Shown: positions 33,763 to 42,636, numbered from the stretch's first letter. The stretch is DNA of 64,000 nt from CAWKMN01 sp963850765 (GCA_963850765.1 CAWKMN010000009.1:434001-498000), one strand, 5' to 3'. Numbers and translations are program-made. The notes: a model not told the origin generated them from the sequence alone.

Positions 33763-34527
33763 ATGAGCGATGCTGTGCCTTACGATCGGATCGCGGAATT
33801 ATACGACGCGTGTGTGCAGTTCACGCTGGATGTGCCGTTTTATCGGGAGCAGGCCGCCCGCGCCAACGGTCCCGTGCTCGAACTGATGGCCGGCACCGGG
33901 CGTGTCTCGCTCCCCCTGATCAAAGCGGGCGTGGACCTGACCTGCGTCGATTATTCGGCGGATATGCTGGACGTGCTGCGCCGCAAGCTCTACGGGCAGG
34001 GTCTGTCGGCGGTGCTGCACCAGATGGACGTGCGCAAGCTGAAACTGAACCGGCAGTTCAACCTGATCTTTGTGCCGTTCCAGTCGTTCACCGAGATCAC
34101 GAGTCTGGACGATGAATGCGCCGCTCTGGAGCGAATCCACGCGCATCTGGCGGACGGCGGGCGGTTTATCTGTACCCTGCACAACCCGGCGGTGCGTCTG
34201 CGCAGCGTGGATGGGCTGTACCGGCTGTGGCTCAAATCGCCGCTGTCGTCAGGCGGATCCGCGCTGCTGTGGGGCGCACAGTCTCATCAGGATGGGCTGG
34301 TATCGATTGATGAATTTTACGAGGTTTACGACGCGCGCCGCATGATGCAGGCCCGGCATCATGTCGAACTGGCCTTCCGCTTGCTGACCCGCGTGCAGTT
34401 CGAAAGCATGGCCGCTGACGCCGGTTTCGCGGTCGAGGGGCTGAGTGGCAATTATGATGGCTCCCCATTCGAGGAAGAAACCAGCCCGTATATGATCTGG
34501 ATTCTGGGCAAAGCTCACTCGACGTGA
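33763..34527 (+). CDS. Class I SAM-dependent methyltransferase
   Basis: A 254-residue Rossmann-fold methyltransferase. Motif I is VLELMAGTGRVSLPL (glycine-rich SAM loop), motif II VDYSADML (acidic residue for the ribose), with the motif II/III region KLNRQFNLIFVPFQSFTEI and the later LADGGRFICTLHNP. The N-terminus YDRIAELYDACVQF is typical of UbiE/Mtase-25-like enzymes acting on small molecules. The substrate is unknown. The ATG follows GAGAGGGG. Its last 13 bases overlap the stop end of the convergent FHA gene. Confidence 0.85.
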   Translation: MSDAVPYDRIAELYDACVQFTLDVPFYREQAARANGPVLELMAGTGRVSLPLIKAGVDLTCVDYSADMLDVLRRKLYGQGLSAVLHQMDVRKLKLNRQFNLIFVPFQSFTEITSLDDECAALERIHAHLADGGRFICTLHNPAVRLRSVDGLYRLWLKSPLSSGGSALLWGAQSHQDGLVSIDEFYEVYDARRMMQARHHVELAFRLLTRVQFESMAADAGFAVEGLSGNYDGSPFEEETSPYMIWILGKAHST

Positions 34528-35303
34528 AACCGCAGCGTCGTGTCGCCCACGTTGATCCGGTCCCCGTCGGCCAGACGCCGGGCTATCACGCGCTCGCCGT
34601 TGATATACGTGCCGCGCGAGCTTTGCTGGTCCTGCAAGAAAAACGCGCCGTTGCCGTAGCGGATCTGAAAATGCTTGCGTGAGACCTTCGGATCGGGCAC
34701 CTGGATATCACATACCGTTGAGCGCCCGACCATCGTATCCGTTTGGGTGAGGGGCTCCGGTTCCATCACACCGGGGCCAGCCACGTGTTCGAGCCACGCC
34801 TGGGGCATTTCCGAGGACGTGCGGGCAGCGGCAGGCTGCGCCACGGGCGGCGCCACGGGCGAGGGTGTGGGAGATGGCGCAGGCGATGGGGCCGGCTCTG
34901 ACTCGATGGCGCGGCGGACGGTCGCTCCGGCTGGCGGGGTATACGGCTTCGGCAGCGGGGTTGGACGAGGGGCAGCGGGTGGCTGGTAGGCCGCGGGCGG
35001 GGCGGTCGGCTGTGCCGCGGCAGCACCGCAGGCGGCCGCAGGCGGAATTGTCGGATAGTTCGGGGCGGCGGCAGGCGGCACGGGCTGGCGCTGCTGTCCA
35101 AAGGGTAGGCGGCAGTTCAGGCACGCGGCGCTGTCGGCGGGATTCATATAGCCGCAGCGCGGACACTGAACCAGGTTGCCGTAGCGCACCAGTTCCTGCT
35201 GATCCTCACGCCCGGACCGCATATACAACACCAGCAGGACGATCCCCGCGCCGAATGCGATCAGCGCGCCCAATGCCACGAAAGTCAGAATAATACCTTC
35301 CAC
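34515..35303 (-). CDS. Membrane-anchored zinc-ribbon/FHA-domain protein
   Basis: A 262-residue protein. It has one N-terminal transmembrane helix (ILTFVALGALIAFGAGIVLLVLYM), a zinc ribbon (CPRCGYMNPADSAACLNC), a long Pro/Ala-rich linker (residues about 75-165), and a C-terminal FHA domain with the phospho-Thr-binding residues GRST (Arg), SRKH (Ser, His) and NG at the end of the recognition loops. It should sit at the inner membrane face and bind phospho-threonine partners, although no Ser/Thr kinase gene lies in the window. I chose the GTG at 35303 because a promoter at 35344-35372 overlaps the longer in-frame extension. Confidence 0.82.
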   Translation of the reverse strand: MEGIILTFVALGALIAFGAGIVLLVLYMRSGREDQQELVRYGNLVQCPRCGYMNPADSAACLNCRLPFGQQRQPVPPAAAPNYPTIPPAAACGAAAAQPTAPPAAYQPPAAPRPTPLPKPYTPPAGATVRRAIESEPAPSPAPSPTPSPVAPPVAQPAAARTSSEMPQAWLEHVAGPGVMEPEPLTQTDTMVGRSTVCDIQVPDPKVSRKHFQIRYGNGAFFLQDQQSSRGTYINGERVIARRLADGDRINVGDTTLRFHVE

Positions 35304-35343
35304 GTCACGTATCCCCGCACTCAGGTTCAAACGCTGCGTACCG

Positions 35344-35372
35344 ATTGTAAAGTTGAGCCGCGGGCAACGCAA
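35344..35372 (-). promoter_or_regulatory. Promoter of the FHA gene
   Basis: TTGCGT (35372-35367) and TACAAT (35349-35344) on the minus strand, 17 bases apart, with transcription expected to begin about 33 nt before the GTG at 35303. Confidence 0.5.
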
Positions 35373-35378
35373 AAAACA

Positions 35379-35512
35379 GCCGTTAGCGGTTAGCCGTTGG
35401 CTGTTAGCGGTTGGCGAAAATGAAAAGAAAAAGATGGAACCGCAGAGGCGCAGAGCACGCGGAGATTCTTGAGGAAAAGAGAGTGTAGGGGCGGGTTAAC
35501 AAACCCGCCCGG
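35379..35512. repeat. Heptad array and palindrome
   Basis: Five units GCCGTTA, GCGGTTA, GCCGTTG, GCTGTTA, GCGGTTG (35379-35413), and a GTAGGGGCGGGTTAAC/AAACCCGCC palindrome (about 35485-35511). Confidence 0.8.
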
Positions 35513-35564
35513 TTTTCTCCAGGTTCAGGCGATTTTACCTCTGCGTGCCGGGTCAGCCAGAGGA

Positions 35565-36308
35565 TCACGATGGCGGCGGGATCAACTCCGCGATTTTGAC
35601 AGCCTCATCCATGGGGAGCATCGTCTCGATCCGGTAGGTGATTCCACCCATTTCCCAGAGCAGCACATTGCCCTTGACCAGCCGCTCGATCGGGTCCGCA
35701 CCGGGACGCGGCACCTCGAAGATGTGCGGCACGATCAGCCACAGCGCCCGCTGGCCGTGTACGGTGGTTTCGATCTCCTGCTCGCCGTAGTGTTTGCGCA
35801 CGACCTCCGTAGACCGAATCAGGTGCAGGCTTAGCTGCGACCCATCCGCATCGGCCCACACCAGGATCACGATCCCGTTTGGATAGAGATACGCCGCATC
35901 AGGCGATCCGAGATCGGGCGGGTAGGCGGGCAGGGGGATCGTGAAACCCACTTCCTCACGGACGGCATCGAGCGTCGTTGCATAGGCCGGGTCAAAGCCG
36001 GTATCGAGCGGAGTCGACACGGGAGCCGGCTCGTCCCGCACGATCTGCACGGCCCCGATCCCCAAAAAGTCGAACGCCTTGGCGCGCCAATCCGGCACGG
36101 CCAGTATGATCAGCACGACAGCGATCAGCGCGACGACACCGGCGCGAATCAATGCCGGGGACAGGCGCGGACGGTTCCGTTCCAGCCGCTGGCGGACCGC
36201 ACCGGCCAACGGGGGTGTCGGCGGATACTCAAGACGCCGCCCGATGTCCTGCACGCGCACGGTCCACGCCTCCTCGGTCGGCTCGTTCGCCGGTCGTGGC
36301 TCGTTCAT
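35565..36308 (-). CDS. Anti-sigma-factor-like membrane protein
   Basis: A 247-residue single-pass protein: cytosolic N-terminal part of about 50 residues, one transmembrane helix (ALIRAGVVALIAVVLIILAV), then an extracytoplasmic beta-rich domain (VGFTIPLPAYPPDLG ... YGEQEIETTVHGQRALWLI) that would sense envelope conditions. Its ATG overlaps the stop of the ECF sigma gene by 4 bases (ATGA), the classical arrangement for a sigma factor and its membrane-bound antagonist. No HxxxCxxC zinc motif is seen, so it is not a standard ZAS-type anti-sigma; the role is inferred mainly from context. Confidence 0.72.
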   Translation of the reverse strand: MNEPRPANEPTEEAWTVRVQDIGRRLEYPPTPPLAGAVRQRLERNRPRLSPALIRAGVVALIAVVLIILAVPDWRAKAFDFLGIGAVQIVRDEPAPVSTPLDTGFDPAYATTLDAVREEVGFTIPLPAYPPDLGSPDAAYLYPNGIVILVWADADGSQLSLHLIRSTEVVRKHYGEQEIETTVHGQRALWLIVPHIFEVPRPGADPIERLVKGNVLLWEMGGITYRIETMLPMDEAVKIAELIPPPS

Positions 36309-36904
36309 AACTGCCGTCCTTCGGTCAAGAGCGGAAAATCCTCCTGCACCACACCCCGCAGACGCCCCAACGCGCGGCTCAGGCGCGATTTCACGGTGCC
36401 CGGCTGGACGTTCAGCACGTCGGCGGTCTCGTCTACGGAGAGTTCGAGAAAATAACGCAGATAGATGATTTCCTGATCCGGCCGGTCAAGCTGGCGGATC
36501 GCATCCCACAACGCCTGGACTTCCCACCGCTGGGTATGCTCGGCTTCGGCGCTGCGATCGACCAGCGAGACCCCGGCGAACGCCCGGCTGATCGCGGCCC
36601 AGTAGCGGCCGAGTGCGCGCTGGCGGTTGCGAGCCAAATTGCGCGTGATCTGAAGCAGCCAGGGGCGCAGCGGTCGTTCGGCGTCGAAGCGGCGCAGGTG
36701 GTGATAGGCGCGGATGAACGTGTCCTGCGCGACATCCTGCGCGTCGTCAGGATCGCCCAACAGCAGGTACGCCAGCCGGAATACGGGTTCCTCGTAGCGG
36801 CGCACCAGCGTTTCATAGGCATCCTGATCGCCCGCCGCTGCCTGCCGGATCAACTCAGAGTCCAACCCAAAACCTCGTTGTGGATGAATTCGACTCTCAT
36901 ACAC
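36305..36904 (-). CDS. ECF-type RNA polymerase sigma factor
   Basis: A sigma-70-family ECF factor of up to 199 residues with region 2 (YETLVRRYEEPVFRLAYLLLGDPDDAQDVAQDTFIRAYHHLRRF) and region 4 (LDRPDQEIIYLRYFLELSVDETADVLNVQPGTVKSRLSRALGRLRGV), lacking regions 1 and 3. It should redirect polymerase to stress-type promoters when the linked membrane protein releases it. The start is uncertain: a GTG at 36904 opens the frame, but a TTG 13 codons later, just before DSELIRQAAAGDQ, with GAGG upstream, fits the family better. Confidence 0.88.
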   Translation of the reverse strand: MYESRIHPQRGFGLDSELIRQAAAGDQDAYETLVRRYEEPVFRLAYLLLGDPDDAQDVAQDTFIRAYHHLRRFDAERPLRPWLLQITRNLARNRQRALGRYWAAISRAFAGVSLVDRSAEAEHTQRWEVQALWDAIRQLDRPDQEIIYLRYFLELSVDETADVLNVQPGTVKSRLSRALGRLRGVVQEDFPLLTEGRQL

Positions 36905-36939
36905 CGCCCGATGCGTGATGGTTCCCTGACCACGCGTTT

Positions 36940-37090
36940 GAAAAGATTTACCTCACCCCGTCCGACCTTCGGTCGGCATCCCCTCTCCACACGCGGAGAG
37001 GGGACTTCGGCGCAATCTCCCCCTCTCTGGCTATGCCGGAGAGGGGGTCGGGGGGTGAGGCCAACTCACAACTCAAAACTCATGACTCAA
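36940..37090. repeat. Palindromes and AACTCAN heptads
   Basis: Two CCTCTCC/GGAGAGG palindromes (about 36978-37003 and 37018-37048) and four units AACTCAC, AACTCAA, AACTCAT, GACTCAA (37063-37090). No gene is seen between 36905 and 37192. Confidence 0.75.
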
Positions 37091-37192
37091 AACCCCCTGC
37101 TAAAAACTGTCCACGGTCCACTTCCCGCGAGTTGCCGGATCGACGCGGCACGCCTAAAATCCCGGTGTGATCGTTCGGAGAGAGAGACCCTG

Positions 37193-38731
37193 ATGAAACG
37201 ACGATGGACAGCGATTGCATTCACAATAGTATTCTTTTTGATTGCGGTTGGGCTGATCAGCTCGCGGCCGGGCGCATCTGCGCAGGACGCCCCGCCGCCG
37301 AGCGCGACTCCCGCGTTTGGGCCGATCCAGTTTGGCCCGATGGTGGTCGGGGTGCCCTATACAGAGACGTTTAGCACGAATTACGGGTGGACGGCAACGG
37401 GCGCGTGGCAGTATGTCACCAACGGCGCGTATCAGGACGGCGGTTGGATGGCCGACGCCTTCCAGCGGGAATTCACCAGCACGCTCGAATATGCAACCCC
37501 GATTGACCTGAGCGGGCGGTTAGGCGCGCAGTTGTTGTACCAGCAGCGCGGCAGCATCGCGCCCAGCGATCTGATCGCTGTGGAGATCAGTCTGGACGGC
37601 GGCCTGAGCTGGTTTATGGTGGATCAGCAGACCGGGCTGTATACCGACTGGCAGCCGCACGGCGTCGATCTGGCAACGTATCGCGCTCAGATCATCCGGC
37701 TGCGCTTCCGCCTCACCACGGGGATTTACACCGAGCCCAGGCCCACCGCCACCGCTCCACCCATTGATCCCAACCTTTCGCCGCCGGCCCCGACTCCCGC
37801 ACCGATCCCGGCCGGCTATTGGATCGACAACCTGAGCATCCAATACGTCCAGCCGCCGGTCGTGCTGCGCCCGTCGCACGCCACGAAGCTGGGGCTGCAC
37901 CTGCTGATCGGCGCGGACCGGGGCGCGGTGCTCGGCTTTATCCAGCGGATGCGCGACGCCGGCTACCCGATCGGGACGGTCAAGGGCACGTCCGGCACCG
38001 AGGATCTGATCGCGGCGATCAAGGATGTCTCGCCCGAAACGGTGGTCGTCTACCGCTCCCTGTATACGCCGTGGGGGATGCGCGACTGTCCCGATATGAA
38101 AAACGAGCCGGTAGCCGAGGCGCGGCACTGGATGGATGGCATTCTGCCCGGCCTGACCGGGACGCGCGCGGATTATTATGAGATCATGAACGAGTGCGGG
38201 CCCGACCCGGCGTGGATGGTGCCGTTCACCATCGAAGCGATGCGGATCGCGACCGAGCGCGGCGTGTGCCTGCTGGTTTTCTCCTTCGGGACCGGGATGC
38301 CGGAGGTCAGCGTCTGGGCGCAGTTTGCCCCGGTCTACCAGTATGCGCTGGCGAATCCGTGCCAGCCGGGCCGCTACCACGGGATCGCGATGCATGCGTA
38401 TGGGTTCGACAAAACCACCATGCTCTCCCAATCCGGTGAGTTCCTGGGGCTGCGCCACCGGCTGTACTACCAGCAGCTTCTGCCGCTGGTGCCGGATGTC
38501 GCGACCGTGCCCGTCTACATCACCGAAGCCGGGCCGGGCGATGGCAGCACGAGCTATCCGTGTGATGTGCTGGCGGCCGATATGATCGAGTATACGCGGC
38601 AGATCGAAGCGGACCCGTATGTGAAGGGATTCCACATGTGGAATGTCGGCCGGGGGGGTATGTGGGTGGATTTCACCGCATGTCTGCCCACCATCGGGGA
38701 TGCGCTGATTCGTTATTATCAGGGGGGATAG
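37193..38731 (+). CDS. Secreted TIM-barrel glycoside-hydrolase-like protein
   Basis: A 512-residue protein with a signal peptide/anchor (WTAIAFTIVFFLIAVGLISS ... ASAQ). An N-terminal beta-sandwich of about 190 residues (GVPYTETFSTNYGWTATGAW ... WFMVDQQTGLYTDW) looks like a carbohydrate- or surface-binding module and is followed by a Pro-rich linker. The C-terminal barrel has YYEIMNECGPD (Asn-Glu, acid/base position) and VYITEAGPGD (Glu, nucleophile position), so it fits clan GH-A. WNVG near the end is also typical. The substrate is unknown. The ATG at 37193 has a GGAG site; the frame is open further upstream only as an antisense shadow of the sigma gene. Confidence 0.72.
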   Translation: MKRRWTAIAFTIVFFLIAVGLISSRPGASAQDAPPPSATPAFGPIQFGPMVVGVPYTETFSTNYGWTATGAWQYVTNGAYQDGGWMADAFQREFTSTLEYATPIDLSGRLGAQLLYQQRGSIAPSDLIAVEISLDGGLSWFMVDQQTGLYTDWQPHGVDLATYRAQIIRLRFRLTTGIYTEPRPTATAPPIDPNLSPPAPTPAPIPAGYWIDNLSIQYVQPPVVLRPSHATKLGLHLLIGADRGAVLGFIQRMRDAGYPIGTVKGTSGTEDLIAAIKDVSPETVVVYRSLYTPWGMRDCPDMKNEPVAEARHWMDGILPGLTGTRADYYEIMNECGPDPAWMVPFTIEAMRIATERGVCLLVFSFGTGMPEVSVWAQFAPVYQYALANPCQPGRYHGIAMHAYGFDKTTMLSQSGEFLGLRHRLYYQQLLPLVPDVATVPVYITEAGPGDGSTSYPCDVLAADMIEYTRQIEADPYVKGFHMWNVGRGGMWVDFTACLPTIGDALIRYYQGG

Positions 38732-38736
38732 GAACT

Positions 38737-38868
38737 GCCGGGCCGTACAACGACCCGGCTATGAATCGGAAGCGCCCTCAAGGGCGCTGCCCAAATCGCG
38801 CGACCAGGGCCGTTCACGGCCCTTCCGATACAGAGCCCGGTGCTTGCAGCGCCGGGCGATTCCTTTAA
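38737..38868. repeat. Long composite palindromic element
   Basis: Successive hairpins GCCGGGCCGTAC.., AGCGCCCTC/AAGGGCGCT, AGGGCCGTTCACGGCCCT and CCCGGTGCTTGCAGCGCCGGG. This is the fullest copy of an element also found at about 7876-7940, 21474-21532 and 44500-44632. Confidence 0.75.
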
Positions 38869-38871
38869 ACG

Positions 38872-39600
38872 CTAAATCGCGTAATCGATCTCGTAACCGT
38901 CCAGCATGTCGCGGCGCGAGCGGTGGCCATCGCGGCTGTCACCGCGATCCTCGCCGTTGCCGCCATTGAGATGGATGGCGCGCTCGACCTCGTCCAGCCG
39001 GTCGAGAATACGATCCAGCCGAATGGTCACCATATCCGGCAGCACATCGTGGTGCAGATCCGGCCGGTAATCGGGCGAGTCCTGGCTTTTGCGCTTGATC
39101 GGCTTGCCGGGGATCCCTACCACCACTGAATCGGGATCAACATTGTTAACCACCACTGCATTCGCTCCTATACGTGAATTGCGTCCAATCGTGATCGCGC
39201 CCAACACTTTCGCGCCCGCCCCGATCACCACCCGGTCTTCGATGGTGGGATGGCGCTTGCCGGGTTCCAGGCTCACGCCGCCCAGCGTGACGCCGTGATA
39301 CATCGTGACATCCGCGCCAATTTCGGCCGTCTCACCGATCACGACCCCCATGCCGTGATCGATGAACAGGCGCGGGCCAATCGTCGCGCCGGGGTGAATT
39401 TCGATCCCGGTGAGGACGCGCGCGACCTGTGACAGCCAGCGCGCCGGCAGCTTCAGGTTGTGGGTCCACAGGCTGTGCGCGACCCGGTGCAGCCAGACAG
39501 CGTGCAGTCCCGGATAGGACGTGATCACTTCCAACCGGGTGCGGGCCGCCGGATCGCGCTGCAAGACACACCGCACATCATCGCGGATGGTGTTGAACAT
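38872..39600 (-). CDS. cysE: Serine O-acetyltransferase
   Basis: A 242-residue enzyme making O-acetylserine from serine and acetyl-CoA, the first step of cysteine synthesis. After a helical N-terminus (DDVRCVLQRDPAARTRLEVI) comes the left-handed beta-helix of hexapeptide repeats (IEIHPGATIGPRLFIDHGMGVVIGETAEIGADVTMYHGVTLGG), with the catalytic Asp-His of FIDHGMG and the His of YHGVTLGG. The C-terminus ends DGYEIDYAI: an acidic tail ending in Ile, the type that inserts into the CysK active site. It starts 3 bases after the cysK stop. Confidence 0.93.
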   Translation of the reverse strand: MFNTIRDDVRCVLQRDPAARTRLEVITSYPGLHAVWLHRVAHSLWTHNLKLPARWLSQVARVLTGIEIHPGATIGPRLFIDHGMGVVIGETAEIGADVTMYHGVTLGGVSLEPGKRHPTIEDRVVIGAGAKVLGAITIGRNSRIGANAVVVNNVDPDSVVVGIPGKPIKRKSQDSPDYRPDLHHDVLPDMVTIRLDRILDRLDEVERAIHLNGGNGEDRGDSRDGHRSRRDMLDGYEIDYAI

Positions 39601-39603
39601 GGC

Positions 39604-40536
39604 TCAGTCTCCCAGATCCTCGTACAACGCAGTCGAAAGATAACGCTCGCCAAACGAGGGGATAATGACGACGATCAGCTTGCCGGCGTTCTCCGCCCGG
39701 TGCGCGAGTTGGAGCGCGGCCCACGTCGCCGCGCCGGATGAGATGCCGGCGAGCAGCCCCTCTTCCTTCGCCATGCGCCGCGCCGTGACAAACGCGTCCT
39801 GGTTCTGCACGGTGATGATTTCGTCGTAGATCTCCGTATTCAGCACGTCCGGGATAAACCCCGCGCCGATGCCCTGGATCGGGTGCGATCCCTTTGGCTT
39901 GCCCGACAGCACCGCCGAATCCGCCGGCTCGACGGCCACGACATGCACAGATGGCTTGCGCTCTTTAAGCACTTCCCCGACGCCCGTGATCGTGCCGCCC
40001 GTGCCGATCCCGCTCACGAAGATGTCGATCTGCCCATCCGTATCGCGCCAGATCTCTTCGGCGGTGGTGCGGCGATGTACTTCGGGGTTAGCCGGATTCT
40101 GGAACTGCTGCGGGATGAACACATTGGAATTCTCCGTGGCGAGCCGGTTGGCCGCTTCGATCGAGCCCTTCATGCCGTCTGCGCCGGGCGTCAGGATCAG
40201 TTCCGCGCCATACGCCCGCAGAACTTTACGCCGCTCCTTGCTGACCGTATCCGGCATGGTCACGACCAGGCGGTAGCCGCGCTGCGCGCAAACCATCGCC
40301 AGCCCAATGCCCGTGTTGCCGCTCGTCGGCTCGACGATGATCGTATCCGCGCTGATTTTGCCGGCACGCTCGGCCGCTTCGATCATCGAGAGCGCGATAC
40401 GGTCCTTGACGCTCTTGGCCGGGTTTTCATATTCGAGCTTGGCGGCGACGGTGGCCCGCGCATCTCCTACGATGCGGTTCAGGCGTACGAGCGGGGTATT
40501 GCCAATTAGTTCGGTGACGTTCTTGGCGATGTTCAC
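39604..40536 (-). CDS. cysK: Cysteine synthase A (O-acetylserine sulfhydrylase)
   Basis: A 310-residue PLP enzyme joining O-acetylserine and sulfide to cysteine in the cytosol. The PLP lysine is Lys44 in PAKSVKDR, the substrate loop is PTSGNTG, the phosphate-binding loop is GIGTGGT and the PLP-pyridine Ser lies in the C-terminal GISSGAA. The length is typical. It leads a cysK-cysE operon, with cysE 3 bases downstream. The leader upstream (about 40620-40761) is structured and contains a terminator, suggesting attenuation in response to sulfur or cysteine status (inference). Confidence 0.94.
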   Translation of the reverse strand: MNIAKNVTELIGNTPLVRLNRIVGDARATVAAKLEYENPAKSVKDRIALSMIEAAERAGKISADTIIVEPTSGNTGIGLAMVCAQRGYRLVVTMPDTVSKERRKVLRAYGAELILTPGADGMKGSIEAANRLATENSNVFIPQQFQNPANPEVHRRTTAEEIWRDTDGQIDIFVSGIGTGGTITGVGEVLKERKPSVHVVAVEPADSAVLSGKPKGSHPIQGIGAGFIPDVLNTEIYDEIITVQNQDAFVTARRMAKEEGLLAGISSGAATWAALQLAHRAENAGKLIVVIIPSFGERYLSTALYEDLGD

Positions 40537-40571
40537 GTTCTTTGCTCCTTCGATAAATCCATTGGCTGGTG

Positions 40572-40612
40572 GCGATTGGCGGTTAGCTTTAGCTGAAAGC
40601 CGATAGCTGACC
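40572..40612. repeat. Degenerate heptad array
   Basis: Units GCGATTG, GCGGTTA, GCTTTA (6 bases), GCTGAAA, GCCGATA, GCTGACC, between the cysK start and its leader terminator. Confidence 0.7.
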
Positions 40613-40623
40613 GCTTGGAAAAC

Positions 40624-40761
40624 AAAAATCGGCCCCGCTTGTGTGCGTGACCGACTTGGATAAGTCCCTGATCCGAGCCGTGCTTAAGACAAAGCACCGC
40701 GCCACAAGCGCCGCTTGCGATAGCTGAGACAGGTACAAGCGCAAATCTGGGTGCGAGTCAA
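40624..40761 (-). promoter_or_regulatory. Structured cysK leader with internal terminator
   Basis: Reading on the minus strand: a TTGACT -35-like box (40761-40756, no good -10 seen), hairpin CAAGC-GGC-GCTTG (40717-40705), hairpin GTGCTT/AAGCAC with a 6-nt loop (40697-40680), hairpin GGAT/ATCC (40674-40658), then a terminator-like stem TCGGTC/GGCCGA (40654-40649 with 40634-40629) followed by five T. The terminator lies about 90 bases before the cysK ATG, so the operon would need read-through. I do not recognise a T-box or a known sulfur riboswitch. Confidence 0.5.
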
Positions 40762-40932
40762 CACGGTCATTCCATCAATCCATGCGGATGTAAATTAACA
40801 TGCAGGATTATACGTCAGACGCGGCGTTTCGCCAAGGGGGGATTGATGCTTGTTGTTGGTAATCACCAAACGCGCCGCTAAAATCTGACAGCATTCCACG
40901 ACTGAACATTGTATCGTTATATCGAAGGACTC

Positions 40933-42636
40933 ATGACCCCAACCGACCATCTGCAAACCCTCAGCTTGCTGTGGCCCCCCAACGTTGAACGCCGCACATC
41001 TTCCACGCTTACACCCGCCACGGTCAGCGACCTGGACATCAACCGGATTGTGAATGCGCTGGCCGAGGATTACGGCTATGCCCCGCGCATCCGCGAGACG
41101 CTGCTCAGCCTGTGCGACGATCCAGCGGTGATCACCTACCGGCAGGATGTGCTGGCTGACCTGATGAACAATCCCGCGTTGGCCGAACGGTTGGCGGCGG
41201 TTCTGCCCAGGATCAATGCGCTCGATAGCTGGGGCTATGCGGAAGGTCCCGGCCAATCGCCGCTGCACGAGGTCGTGTGGCGCGTCGGCCAGCTTGAAAC
41301 GTATGTCGAGGTCGTGCAGGGACTCCGTGCCGCGTTTGAAGGGCTGGACCGGCCGGCGCAGTCACAAGGGCTGGTCACGCTGCACGCTCTGGCCGCGCAA
41401 ACCGCCGAGGATGAGACGTTCCGGCGGTTGGTCGCGGAACTGCCGGATCTGCTGGCGCGCGTGCGGAGTGTGGCGAGCATCACCATCGGCGTGAACCTCG
41501 ACGAACGGCTGCGCCCGGTCGAAGCGACGCTGCTGGCGGTCAATAATCGCAAATTCCGCGGCCCGTCGGCGTCACTGCTGGGGATGCTGTTTGGGCGCGA
41601 GACGGTCGGCTCGGAGTGGGATGGCATTGCGCCGCTGCACGCGGCCCGGTCCAATGGTTCCCCGTCTGCTGTGCCGTTTGGCCTGGATCTCGACAACCCG
41701 ATGCTGTACCCGCTGTTCCGCGATCTGGCCGACATCCTGAAGAAGATCAGCCGCCCGATCGCGTCGGCGCTGCATCACTACACGCGCATCAACGCCCGCT
41801 TTCTCGACGGTCTGGGCGCGGAACTCGCCTTTTACCTGGGCGCGATCCAGTTGGCGCGGCGGCTGCGCGCCCGTGGCTTCCCGGTGTGCCGCCCGGAGAT
41901 CGCACCGCCCGAGGAGCGGACCAGCGCCATCGAAGGTCTGGTGAATCTGCATCTGGCGCTGCGACTGCTGGCCCGATCGCGCCACGAGAATCTGAACGGG
42001 GCGATTGTCCCCAACGACATCACCTTCGACGCCGAGGGGCGGATCTTCGTGCTGACCGGCCCGAACCAGGGCGGCAAGACGACCTATACCCAGGCGGTAG
42101 GCCTGATCCATCTGCTGGCGCAGGCAGGGCTGTTCGTACCGGCCCAGCGCGCGCGGATCAGCCCGGTTGATAACATCTACACCCATTTCCCGGTCGAGGA
42201 GCGTCCCGAGATGGAGGCGGGCCGGCTGGGCGAGGAAGCGCAGCGGCTCGGCGCGATCTTCGCGGCGGCCACGCGGCACAGCCTCGTGCTGCTCAACGAG
42301 TTGCTGGCAAGTACGAGTTTCAGCGAAGGTCTGTATCTTGCGCGTGACATCGTGCGGACGCTGCGCGTGCTCGGCGCGCGGGCTATCTACGCCACGCACC
42401 TGCACGAACTCGCCGCCGGCTGTGACGATCTCAACGCGGATACGCCCGGCGACAGCCGGATCGTGAGCCTCGTCTCGCTGGCACAGGAAGGCGACGGCAC
42501 CGGCGAGATCACGCAAACCTACCGCGTGATCCCCGGCCCGCCGCGCGGCCGCAGTTACGCGCGCGAACTCGCCGCCCGCTACGGGATCAGCTACGAGCAG
42601 TTGACGGCGCTGCTGCGTTCGCGGGGTATGGGGTAG
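40933..42636 (+). CDS. MutS-core (domain V) ATPase, not canonical MutS
   Basis: A 567-residue protein with the lever/clamp helices and ATPase of MutS but no mismatch-recognition N-terminus. Walker A is GPNQGGKTT (residues 376-384) and the ABC-like signature region follows (EAGRLGEEAQRLGAIF). Walker B reads LVLLNELLASTSFSEG, with Asn where MutS and MutS2 have Asp (usually LLDExGRGT). The C-terminus lacks a Smr domain. Such proteins are known from several phyla without a settled role, and mismatch repair should not be assumed. The ATG at 40933 has an AAGGA site; the frame extends to a TTG at 40909. Confidence 0.82.
   Translation: MTPTDHLQTLSLLWPPNVERRTSSTLTPATVSDLDINRIVNALAEDYGYAPRIRETLLSLCDDPAVITYRQDVLADLMNNPALAERLAAVLPRINALDSWGYAEGPGQSPLHEVVWRVGQLETYVEVVQGLRAAFEGLDRPAQSQGLVTLHALAAQTAEDETFRRLVAELPDLLARVRSVASITIGVNLDERLRPVEATLLAVNNRKFRGPSASLLGMLFGRETVGSEWDGIAPLHAARSNGSPSAVPFGLDLDNPMLYPLFRDLADILKKISRPIASALHHYTRINARFLDGLGAELAFYLGAIQLARRLRARGFPVCRPEIAPPEERTSAIEGLVNLHLALRLLARSRHENLNGAIVPNDITFDAEGRIFVLTGPNQGGKTTYTQAVGLIHLLAQAGLFVPAQRARISPVDNIYTHFPVEERPEMEAGRLGEEAQRLGAIFAAATRHSLVLLNELLASTSFSEGLYLARDIVRTLRVLGARAIYATHLHELAAGCDDLNADTPGDSRIVSLVSLAQEGDGTGEITQTYRVIPGPPRGRSYARELAARYGISYEQLTALLRSRGMG

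Noticed and set aside
40624..40761. A T-box or S-box upstream of cysK
   Set aside because: Neither the T-box sequence nor the SAM-riboswitch core motifs can be found.
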